A program made the position numbers and the translations under genes. Shown here piece by piece: positions 44,055-52,480 of a stretch of DNA of 64,000 bases. Within the stretch, counting starts at the first letter, position 1. Each line of letters starts with the position of its first letter. The stretch is from NCBI GenBank assembly GCA_012103475.1, contig WLWS01000004.1, positions 533,404-597,403 on the forward strand. Reading direction: 5' to 3'. The notes under the pieces are model-generated. The model worked only from the letters and a program-made list of their open reading frames with translations. It did not search any database and had not been told where the DNA came from. The stretch comes from Gammaproteobacteria bacterium (GTDB lineage Bacteria > Pseudomonadota > Gammaproteobacteria > Eutrophobiales > Eutrophobiaceae).

Positions 44055-45429
44055 ACTCCCTGCAAATCAGCGAACTGCTCTGACCGTGGTCTGCATGAGT
44101 TCATTCATCATGCCCATGATTTTATCCAGTGTGAATGTCGCTATCCCCACAATTGCGACTACCTTTAATGCCGACGCCATTCAAATAAGCTGGGTGAGCA
44201 CAGCATACCTTCTGGCTTCGTCCGTTTTCCTCTTGCCCTGTGGCAGGCTTGCCGATATGAAAGGTCGGAAAAGAATTTATTTATACGGTATGAGCACAGT
44301 TATCATCGCCTCCATACTCGCTGCAACTTCTACAAGCATAGAAGTACTTATTATGTGGCGTGTGTTACAGGGAATCGGTGCGGCGATGTTGTTCGGAACC
44401 GGGGTCGCGATTCTTAGCACCGTTTTTCCACCGGAAGCACGTGGACGAGCGCTCGGTATTAATGTCTCTGCAATATATTTCGGTCTGACCTGCGGGCCTT
44501 TATTTGGCGGCTGGGTTACCCAGCACCTTTCCTGGCGTGCGGTGTTTGTTATTCACGTTCCAATAGCTATCGTGGTACTGGTACTCGCGAAGTTAAAACT
44601 GGCAGGGGAATTCAAAGGCAAACCCGGTCAGAAACTGGATGTAGCAGGCGCCTTTATTTACGCGCTGACAATCATCAGCCTGATGACCGGCTTGAGTAAA
44701 CTACCTGAATGGCAGGGCGTCGTGCTGCTGCTAACCAGTGTTGCCAGTCTGGTTTTTTTCATTCGCTTTGAACGCGGGCTGGAACATCCCTTACTCGACG
44801 TGAAAATATTCAAAGGCAATCGTGCGCTGAATTTTTCCTGCCTGGCTTCACTGACTCTGTATACCAGTACTTTCGCCTTAACCTTTGTCATGAGTCTGTA
44901 TTTACAGACTATTAAAGGCCTGTCACCGCAATTTGCCGGTGCCATCATGATATGCCAGCCAATGTTCATGGCACTACTTTCGCCCACGGCCGGAAAGCTA
45001 TCAGACAAACTTGAACCCCGTTATCTGACCGCAGGTGGAATGTTATCCATATCAATTGGCCTGGCGCTTCTGACACAGCTGACACCGGAGACAGCCGTCG
45101 GCTATATTCTGCTCTGCCTGTCTTTCACCGGTCTAGGTTTTGCTATGTTTTCCTCGCCAAATACTAATGCGATTATGTCTTCGGTAGATAAAGCAAATCT
45201 GGGTGTCGCATCCAGTGCAGTCAGCACAACCAGAGTCTTGGGGCAGATGTTCAGTATGGCGGTAGTTACCATGGCCTTTGCAGTCGTGATGGGACCACTC
45301 GCGATTGTGCCGGAGAATAACGGCTTTCTACTCAATGCGATAAAACTGAGCCTTTCAATTACCACCTGCCTGACCATCGCCGGAATTTATCTGTCTCTCG
45401 CGCGCGGCAATATTCGTCGCGCCACATAA
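44047..45429 (+). CDS. MFS exporter, DHA2/EmrB type
   Basis: A 460-residue transporter with about fourteen hydrophobic segments, of the EmrB/QacA branch. The typical start VAIPTIATTFNADAIQISWV, motif A variant GRLADMKGRKRIYLYGM (about residues 66-82) and RVLQGIGAAMLFGTGVAILS (motif C region, about 103-122) are seen. A GTG start at 44047 overlaps the tetR reading frame. It would be an efflux pump controlled by the same regulator. Its substrate is probably a toxic aromatic or amine, which is inference. Confidence 0.88.
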   Translation: MSKLPANQRTALTVVCMSSFIMPMILSSVNVAIPTIATTFNADAIQISWVSTAYLLASSVFLLPCGRLADMKGRKRIYLYGMSTVIIASILAATSTSIEVLIMWRVLQGIGAAMLFGTGVAILSTVFPPEARGRALGINVSAIYFGLTCGPLFGGWVTQHLSWRAVFVIHVPIAIVVLVLAKLKLAGEFKGKPGQKLDVAGAFIYALTIISLMTGLSKLPEWQGVVLLLTSVASLVFFIRFERGLEHPLLDVKIFKGNRALNFSCLASLTLYTSTFALTFVMSLYLQTIKGLSPQFAGAIMICQPMFMALLSPTAGKLSDKLEPRYLTAGGMLSISIGLALLTQLTPETAVGYILLCLSFTGLGFAMFSSPNTNAIMSSVDKANLGVASSAVSTTRVLGQMFSMAVVTMAFAVVMGPLAIVPENNGFLLNAIKLSLSITTCLTIAGIYLSLARGNIRRAT

Positions 45430-45432
45430 AAA

Positions 45433-47458
45433 CTAGCTCAAGGCTGAGACACTGACTTCGGTGCTGTGAACTGAAGTACTCTCTCCCATGTCAGTTTTTT
45501 GTGCCCGATGCAGTATGTTCACGTTTTCACCGTCTTCTATTTTTGGCCAACGTCCTTTGTAGGAAAGAGCCACTCCGACAGGTGTTTTTTCTTCAATTTG
45601 TGCCAGCAAAATCAGTTCGCCCATTTCATTATGCAAACGAACTTTATCACCCTGAGCAATACCGAAGCGCTTTGCATCTTCGGGATGAAGACTGACTGTG
45701 GCGGGACCTGATCGTTTAATAATGCCGGGATCATTAGCGTAGGAATCGTTCATGCGCCAGTTCGATGCCGGCGTCAGCAAACGCAGCTTGTCAGGACCTG
45801 TTGGCTGGTCCACAGTTGCCTGAGGTACTCTTGGTAAACCCTGCTCTTCAGCTTTGTTCGAGGCAATTTCTATTTTTCCGCTATCAGTTTCAAACTTCAA
45901 ATCTTCATAAAAAATAACAGGTTCATCACCGATTGTAATATGACCTTTATTTTTGAATTCTTCAAAATCAAACTCCAGACCCATCTGCTGCATCATGCTC
46001 TCAATCAAGCTTTGATCACTTTCGAACAGGACGTCTTCTTCAAAGTCCATGGCTTTGGCAAGCCGTCTGAAAATTTCCTGATTGGGTAGAGACTCACCCT
46101 TCGGCTCTCTGACCTTGCTTTGTACACCCATAAGCATATGGAAGTAACTGAAAGTCAGATCATCAAACTCGAGAAAGCCCGCGGCCGGAAGAACGATATC
46201 GGCATAGCTGACCGTGTCGGTATCGAAACAGTCAATTGCCACGGTAAATAAATCCTCACGCTGCATGGCAGATCGAAATTGCTTGTTATTCGGGACCGAG
46301 GCAACCGGGTTGGTGTTCCAGCCTATCAAGGCCTTATATTTATCAGAATCAGATAACTCGTCCGCAAAATCCATATGACTGATCGTGTGGGGCTCTGACT
46401 TGATCAACTCAGCGCCGACCAGAGCATCAAGATCAATACCTGCGATTGCCGGTGTCATATTCAAATAACAGAAACCTGCCCCTGCCTTACCAACATTACC
46501 CGTCAGCGCTGGCAGCAATCCAATTGCACGCATAATGTTGCCGCCCATGGTTTGTCTCTGTAAGCCCTGCCCGGCCCAAAGCAGTGAAGGACCCTTGCCA
46601 TAAATAAGTGCCGCTTCCTCAATAAGGGTCGGGGGTACGCCAGTTTGCTTCTCACCCCAGATCGGGGTCGCCTGAGCAATAAAGCCCGCAATTTCATCGC
46701 TACCCTCAACATGTGAATTGATAAAGGCATCATCAAAACAATCTTCGCGTTTGAGTACATGCAAGATACTGTAAGCCAGAGCCGCATCCGTTCCGGGTCT
46801 TGGCTGCAAGTGAAGATCGGCTGCGGCAGCCGTATCGCTTTTTACCGGATCAACAACAATGACCTTTGCCGGTGAATCAGGTAACCAATGCTTATGAGCA
46901 TGAGGTGCAGAATGCGAAGGGTTCGCACCCCAGACCAGAATACACTGACTGTCTCTTGCCGTTCTTGGATCGAAACCGACATTGGACTCCAAACAATAAG
47001 TCCCAGGCCTTGTGTCCGGCGGCATTACAAATTGTATCGCCACTGACTTCGGTACTGCCAAGCCGAAAGAAAAAACGTAGGGGAAATAACAGTGCAACAA
47101 GTGACAACGTGCCGGAATAATGGGTGGTGAGGATGCTCTGTGAACCGTGCTCAGCAATTATCTTTTTAAAGTTAGTGGAGATAGTCTCGATGGCTTCACT
47201 CCAGTCTATGCGTTCAAACTTACCTTCGCCTTTTGTACCAACACGTTTCATTGGAAAAAGTAATCTTGCCTTTTCATCCTGCCAGACTCCGTTATAGGCC
47301 AGCGCACATTTGCTACACAGGCGACCACGCGAGACAGGGTGATCTGGATCTCCCAGAACCTGCTGAATCTCACCGTTTATTTTATTAATGATCATCCCGC
47401 AGCCGTCATAGCAGTCCCGCGGGCAGTTGCTGCGTACGGTTTCAATAGAATCAGCCAT
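45433..47458 (-). pseudogene. Molybdopterin oxidoreductase (formate dehydrogenase/BisC-like), frameshifted
   Basis: A molybdenum or tungsten bis-MGD oxidoreductase split into two frames. The N-terminal part (start 47456-47458) has the 4Fe-4S site NCPRDCYDGCGM and GRLCSKCALAYN, and runs to HKAWDLLFGV. The rest continues in another frame from NVGFDPRTARDSQCILVWGA to the stop at 45433. The slip lies at about 46981-46990, where one extra base restores the family sequence if removed. MoCo motifs (LVWGANPSHSAPHAHKHWL, GWNTNPVASVPN) and the C-terminal dinucleotide domain are otherwise intact. The operon continues upstream with NapH- and NapG-like genes. The indel may be an assembly error. Confidence 0.85.
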
Positions 47459-47461
47459 TAA

Positions 47462-48337
47462 TCAGCCTCCTTTTGTCTTTCGTAAATGTCTTTCAAAACG
47501 TGTGGCGAAATGAAATACCTCGTCCTCACAAACATCGATACAACGTCCGCAATTGGTGCAGTCACCGCTGAGTATCAGCGGCTGAATACCCTTCTCTTCT
47601 CCGAGAAGAGGGTCGGTAATTACATGAGGTTCCGGACAAACTCTGAAGCAATCACCACAATCCGTGCAGGCCTGTCGATTAATGGCGCTCACTCTGACCA
47701 GTGAGGCCTTACCAAGCAAACCATAGAAGGCACCAACCGGACATATATGTGAACACCAGCCACGCCGGCTGACAAGCAGATCGAATAAAAATACGGCCAG
47801 CACAATAGCCCATGCGACACCCATACCAAAAACCAGTCCCCGTTGCAGCATGGTAATCGGATTGACCACTTCCCAGGCTATACTGCTGGTCATTACAGAT
47901 ACAATAAGCGTCATCATTAACAGCCAGAGTCTGATATTTTTCTTTGGCTGCCAGCTATGACTCAGGCCGAGAGTCGTACGCAGCCAGAACGCGGCATCGC
48001 TAACAACATTGATTGGACAGACCCAGGAGCAATAGGCGCGCCCGCCAACCACCAGATAAAAAACTAAAATAGTCAGGGCACCTATCGTGGCGACCCTGCC
48101 CATGTCATGTCCGCCGACAATCGACTGTAGATATATGTAAGGGTCAGTAAACGCGAAGCTATCTAGAAAAATACTGGACGCAAGATTACCCTTTAACACC
48201 CAATAGCCATACCAGGGGCCAATCAGAAAAAGTCCCAGAAAGCTGAATTGAGTACCGCGGCGAAGTAGTAAATAACGCTGACGTAGAAACCAGCTTCGCT
48301 TCAACGGCAATGGCTGAGCGCTGCTAATCTGACTCAT
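47462..48337 (-). CDS. NapH/MauN-family 4Fe-4S membrane protein
   Basis: A 291-residue membrane ferredoxin of the NapH/MauN type. About four hydrophobic segments carry the conserved CSWVCPIN (about residues 108-115) and CSHICPVG (about 197-204). Two ferredoxin motifs follow: CTDCGDCFRVCPEP and CTNCGRCIDVCEDEVF. These proteins take electrons from quinol on the membrane and pass them through a NapG-type partner. It is three bases from the oxidoreductase start and five from the NapG-like gene, so one operon. Confidence 0.9.
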   Translation of the reverse strand: MSQISSAQPLPLKRSWFLRQRYLLLRRGTQFSFLGLFLIGPWYGYWVLKGNLASSIFLDSFAFTDPYIYLQSIVGGHDMGRVATIGALTILVFYLVVGGRAYCSWVCPINVVSDAAFWLRTTLGLSHSWQPKKNIRLWLLMMTLIVSVMTSSIAWEVVNPITMLQRGLVFGMGVAWAIVLAVFLFDLLVSRRGWCSHICPVGAFYGLLGKASLVRVSAINRQACTDCGDCFRVCPEPHVITDPLLGEEKGIQPLILSGDCTNCGRCIDVCEDEVFHFATRFERHLRKTKGG

Positions 48338-48342
48338 TGTAT

Positions 48343-48993
48343 TCAGACAGTCGCTCGATCGTGTCTGGCCAGATCGCGTGGCAATACTTTTATCGAAGCT
48401 TCTTTAGTAACACAATCTTTTTCACACTTGCCACAGCCCGTACACTTTTCACTGTGTACTGTCGGTTCAAAATACCAGCGACCGTTTGACTCGGTACGCT
48501 CCATGGTGATGGCTTCATCCTTTATCGGGCAGGCAAGATAACAGGCACGGCAATGCGCAACTCCGGTCGTGCTGTAGCAGGTATCCATTCCGGTAAACAC
48601 TGCCAGACCCATATCGGCATCAGCAATGTCCGTCAGTTCCTTTGATAATGCGTCAGTCGGGCAGGCTACTGCGCAGGGAATATCCTCACACATCTCACAG
48701 GGTATATCGCGAGCAATAAAATAGGGCGTGCCGGTCGCAACTTCATCACCAAATTCCGCCAGTGATAGTGTGTCATAAGGACAATCACGCACGCATAAAC
48801 CACAACGAACACAGGCACCGAGAAAATCTTCTTCGTCGATTGCACCCGGCGGCCGGATGGCCCAGGCCGGCAGAGCTTTGGATTGCTCGCTGTAAGTTCC
48901 GAGCAGGAGGCCGATAATACTCACCGATCCCGCCGCCTGCACACAGCGACCGAGAAACTGGCGTCTGTCTATATTTGAACTGTCCCCACTCAT
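48343..48993 (-). CDS. NapG/MauM-family ferredoxin, periplasmic
   Basis: A 216-residue protein with a twin-arginine leader (NIDRRQFLGRCVQAAG, about residues 7-22) and four 4Fe-4S motifs: CVRCGLCVRDCPYD, CEMCEDIPCAVACPTDAL, the variant CYSTTGVAHCRACYLACPIK, and CTGCGKCEKDCVTKE. This is the NapG arrangement. It is the first gene of the operon with NapH-like and molybdopterin proteins. MauM of methylamine operons belongs to the same family, but this one is 8 kb away from the aralkylamine genes and belongs to another operon. Confidence 0.92.
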   Translation of the reverse strand: MSGDSSNIDRRQFLGRCVQAAGSVSIIGLLLGTYSEQSKALPAWAIRPPGAIDEEDFLGACVRCGLCVRDCPYDTLSLAEFGDEVATGTPYFIARDIPCEMCEDIPCAVACPTDALSKELTDIADADMGLAVFTGMDTCYSTTGVAHCRACYLACPIKDEAITMERTESNGRWYFEPTVHSEKCTGCGKCEKDCVTKEASIKVLPRDLARHDRATV

Positions 48994-49239
48994 TTTTTTT
49001 GATTTCAGAATCGCATTTGTGTGTCGAAATAAAGCTCAGTTTAGTACGCTTGTCCAGTTATGTGAAGAGTAGGGCACAAATGGAGTCTGGAGCTGCCGTA
49101 TACACTCTCTTCAGACAATAATAATAATGCCAGTATAATTGATGCTGAAGCACTTACTTTGCCGCATATTGGGTGTACAATCTCGCCGTTTTTCAGATTC
49201 TCGCTCAGCATTAATACAAATCAGGACACAGTTACAATC

Positions 49240-50430
49240 ATGCTCGAATCACTCGAAAAAATGGCGGCAGACCCGATTCTCGGTCTGACTGCTGCCTACA
49301 ATCAGGACCAGAACCCGAATAAGGTTGATCTGGGAGCCGGCGTTTACAAAGACGAAAACGGCAACACTCCGGTATTTGCGGCGATAAAAAATGCTGAGAC
49401 AGTCTGGCAGCAGGAAGAAACCACCAAGGCTTATATTGCCCAGTCCGGATTTGCTGATTTTAATTCATCTATGATTAAGCATATTTTTGGCGAGTCTCAT
49501 GCAGCGGTAAAAAATGAAAGATTGAAATCTGTGATGGCACCCGGAGGCAGTGGCTCACTTCGTGTCGGTGCCGAAATGCTCAATCGTGCAAATGAAGGCG
49601 CAGCACTCTGGGTAAGCACGCCTACCTGGGGTAATCATATACCCTTGCTAGGTAGTACCGGTCTACAGATTCAGGAATACCCTTACTACGATAGCGACAC
49701 TCACGGGCTGTTATTCGACGCCATGATGGAGTCACTAAAGAATGCCGGTAGAGGTGACATCGTCTTGTTACACGGTTGTTGCCATAACCCGACTGGTGTT
49801 GATCTCTCGAAAACCCAGTGGGATGCTGTCGCTGACCTCGCACAACAAAATGGTTTTCTACCTTTTGTGGATACTGCCTATCATGGTCTGGGCGAAGGCC
49901 TGGAGGAAGACTCTTATGGTATTCGTAAAATGGCGGATTCTGTCGATGAAATGCTGATCGCTTATTCCTGCTCGAAAAACTTTGGTCTTTACCGTGAGCG
50001 TACCGGGGCGATTATTGTTCTCGGAAAAAATACTGAAGCTGCAGAAGCAAGTAGCAGTCATATTACTAACATTGCCCGGCAGATGTATTCTCTGCCACCC
50101 GCTTATGGCGCCGCACTGGTTAAAATTATCTTGCAGGACGCAAAGCTCTATCAAAACTGGAAACTGGAACTGGATGAAATGCGCGAACGTATAAACGGAT
50201 TGCGTGTCACCTTTGCTGATGCACTGAATGAACGGGGTGCTGGCACAGACTTCAGTTTCATCAAGAATCAGTATGGAATGTTTTCTTTCCTGGGTATCAG
50301 CAAAGAACAGATTCAGCGTCTGCGTGATGAATATAGTATTTATCTGGTCGGCTCCAGTCGTATAAATGTCGCTGGTATCAGTCAGAAAAATATCGCTTAT
50401 CTGAGCGATGCGATAGTATCAGTCTTATAG
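49240..50430 (+). CDS. Aromatic amino acid / aspartate aminotransferase (TyrB/AspC type)
   Basis: A 396-residue class I PLP aminotransferase. The cofactor Lys is in IAYSCSKNFGLYRERTGAI (about residues 240-258), and HGCCHNPTGVDLS (about 183-195) is the Asp-aminotransferase family Asn-Pro motif. The N-terminal MAADPILGLTAAYNQD and LGAGVYKDENG are standard. I start at ATG 49240; an ATG at 49159 is in frame but adds 27 residues with no match. It would convert tyrosine or phenylalanine to the 2-oxo acid, the entry into the HppD-HmgA route. Aspartate specificity is also possible. Confidence 0.92.
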   Translation: MLESLEKMAADPILGLTAAYNQDQNPNKVDLGAGVYKDENGNTPVFAAIKNAETVWQQEETTKAYIAQSGFADFNSSMIKHIFGESHAAVKNERLKSVMAPGGSGSLRVGAEMLNRANEGAALWVSTPTWGNHIPLLGSTGLQIQEYPYYDSDTHGLLFDAMMESLKNAGRGDIVLLHGCCHNPTGVDLSKTQWDAVADLAQQNGFLPFVDTAYHGLGEGLEEDSYGIRKMADSVDEMLIAYSCSKNFGLYRERTGAIIVLGKNTEAAEASSSHITNIARQMYSLPPAYGAALVKIILQDAKLYQNWKLELDEMRERINGLRVTFADALNERGAGTDFSFIKNQYGMFSFLGISKEQIQRLRDEYSIYLVGSSRINVAGISQKNIAYLSDAIVSVL

Positions 50431-50440
50431 TTTTCAAATC

Positions 50441-50473
50441 AGTTCTCATTGATCCTGACGATCAATGAGAACT
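50441..50473 (+). terminator. Strong hairpin after the aminotransferase gene
   Basis: A perfect 14-base-pair stem, AGTTCTCATTGATC (50441-50454) and GATCAATGAGAACT (50460-50473), has a five-base loop, 10 bases after the stop at 50430. The T run behind it is weak (CTTTT at 50481-50485), so it may act mainly as a Rho-independent terminator of low strength or a 3' end stabiliser. Confidence 0.7.
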
Positions 50474-50554
50474 GTTGCGGCTTTTCTCCATCGGGCTAGA
50501 CCCTCACTAGCTAATCCGCTACATTGATTGACCAACCGCTCAACGGGGTCCGTC

Positions 50555-52453
50555 ATGCATTTTCCGAACTTAGTTAGCTCTCGTACTTTTTGTCATGTTA
50601 TAGCACTTTGTTTTTTCTCATTAACAGGCCAGAACATGACCCATGCCGACGATACTGAAACAATCAATGGAGCTGGCTTGTTTGCCGATAATTGCCTGAC
50701 TTGTCATGCCCTGCCCGGTCCATGGCCGGATGTAATCGGTCTGTCAAAACTGACCGGCGAAGAAGTCTACCGTGTGCTATCTGCCGGTTTGATGCGTGAA
50801 CTGGCTCACGGACTGAATGATTCTGAGAAAAAAGCCATAGCCACTTATGTAGGAAATCTTAATCCAGAAAAACCCTCTCTTAGCAGTGGCGGACTGTGCT
50901 CCGCTCATGATATTAAAAAAACCGGACAAGGTATGAGTTGGTCTGGATGGTCTGCCGATAACACAAATGATCGTTATGTACGCGATATAGCCATTGATCG
51001 CTCCAGGCTTTCCGGCCTGAAGTTAAAATGGGCATTTGTTTTTCCGGATACCGCGCCTTTTACCAGTGCCGGTAATCAGGCGACCGTGGCGAATGGTCGC
51101 TTGTACATCGGTAACATGAACGGAATGGTTTATGCGCTGGACGCTGAATCTGGTTGCACACTCTGGTCATTCAAAGCAAAAACACATATCAGAAGCAGCA
51201 TCGTGATGTCGAAAGATACCCTTGTGTTTGCTGATTACGAAACAAACGTTTATGCCCTTAATGCAAACAATGGAGCCCTGCTCTGGCAAAGCCGCGCGGA
51301 CGAACAACCTTCAGCCAGAGTCAATGGCAATGTGACTCTGCACAAGGGAGTGGTGTATGTACCAATCTCTTCCAATCAGGAGTTTACCGTATCGTGGCGA
51401 CCGGAAACGTCATGTTGTAGTTTTCAGGGCAGTGTCGTGGCCTTTGATGTCGAAAGCGGAGACAGTATATGGAAGACCTCATTAATTGATGAACCTCTGA
51501 CCGTAATCGGAACTAATTCCGCAGGCTTAAAACGCTATGGTCCCTCTGGAGTTGCCGTTTGGTCAATACCGACAGTCGATGACAAACGTCAGTTGCTTTA
51601 TATCACTACAGGCAATCAATATACAGAACCGCGAGTCGACTCAACAGATGCAATTGTTGCTCTTGACCTGACTAGTGGAAGCAAGAAGTGGGCTAAATCA
51701 TTTGTTCCGGATGAATTTGAACAGGGAGACATCTGGCATTCGGGCTGCGAAGCAACAACCATGTTCAGCAATGCAACTGAAAACTGCCCACCGCTTAACA
51801 GCGATAATGAGGGAGACAGAGAAATTGGAGCACCAGCGGTTCTCAAAACTTTAGCAAACGGGAAACAAGTACTGCTAGTTGCTACCAAAGATGGCATCTT
51901 ATATGCTCTGAACCCGGATAAAGAAGGTGATGTGCTTTGGCAGATTCGTCTCAGTAAAATAGAAGCAGGACGTGGCCCTATACTGGGCGGAATTGAACAT
52001 GGCATCGCCTTAGATGACAAACATGCCTACGTGCCGGTTGCCGATATGAGTCCGCTTCAGCAAACAGCTTATGGCAGTATGTCCAGCGTTAATCTTGAGA
52101 GTGGCAAACTCAAATGGCAGGTAATGGCCGCAGCAGATACCTGCGACAACAAACCTGTATCCTGTAATAACGGTTATATGGGTGCGCCGACTCTTGCTGG
52201 CGACATTCTCTTCGCAGGATCGACAGACGGTCATTTACGCGCCTTCGACATTAACAGCGGGAAAATTATCTGGAGCTATGACACAGTCAGAGAGTTTAGC
52301 GGTGTGAATGGTCTGACAGGTTCAGGTGGTTCCATCGCCCGCAACGGACCGACTATAGTCAATGGTATGATGTACCAGACTTCAGGTTATGGTCATCTTG
52401 CCGCCGGCATGCCCGGTAATGTACTACTGGCTTTCGAAATTCCGCTGAAATAA
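50555..52453 (+). CDS. Cytochrome c-PQQ dehydrogenase (polyvinyl-alcohol dehydrogenase-like)
   Basis: About 632 residues. A signal peptide at the start, then a cytochrome c domain with CLTCH (residues 47-51), then a PQQ beta propeller from about residue 120. Seven blade motifs can be seen, for example ALDAESGCTLW, ALNANNGALLW, AFDVESGDSIW and AFDINSGKIIW. A vicinal Cys pair (ETSCCSFQG) resembles the disulfide of quinoprotein alcohol dehydrogenases. N-terminal haem fused to the propeller is the arrangement of PVA dehydrogenase-type quinohemoproteins. I start at ATG 50555 with GGGG just before it. It would oxidise an alcohol or aldehyde in the periplasm. No PQQ synthesis gene is in the window. 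Confidence 0.88.
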   Translation: MHFPNLVSSRTFCHVIALCFFSLTGQNMTHADDTETINGAGLFADNCLTCHALPGPWPDVIGLSKLTGEEVYRVLSAGLMRELAHGLNDSEKKAIATYVGNLNPEKPSLSSGGLCSAHDIKKTGQGMSWSGWSADNTNDRYVRDIAIDRSRLSGLKLKWAFVFPDTAPFTSAGNQATVANGRLYIGNMNGMVYALDAESGCTLWSFKAKTHIRSSIVMSKDTLVFADYETNVYALNANNGALLWQSRADEQPSARVNGNVTLHKGVVYVPISSNQEFTVSWRPETSCCSFQGSVVAFDVESGDSIWKTSLIDEPLTVIGTNSAGLKRYGPSGVAVWSIPTVDDKRQLLYITTGNQYTEPRVDSTDAIVALDLTSGSKKWAKSFVPDEFEQGDIWHSGCEATTMFSNATENCPPLNSDNEGDREIGAPAVLKTLANGKQVLLVATKDGILYALNPDKEGDVLWQIRLSKIEAGRGPILGGIEHGIALDDKHAYVPVADMSPLQQTAYGSMSSVNLESGKLKWQVMAAADTCDNKPVSCNNGYMGAPTLAGDILFAGSTDGHLRAFDINSGKIIWSYDTVREFSGVNGLTGSGGSIARNGPTIVNGMMYQTSGYGHLAAGMPGNVLLAFEIPLK

Positions 52454-52480
52454 ATTTCTAATTTGCAGTGAAGCTGAGTT

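Noticed and set aside
47000..47157. N-terminal extension of the C-terminal oxidoreductase fragment
   Set aside because: The residues before NVGFDPRTARD are out-of-frame translation of the conserved part of the N-terminal fragment, so they are a shadow created by the frameshift.
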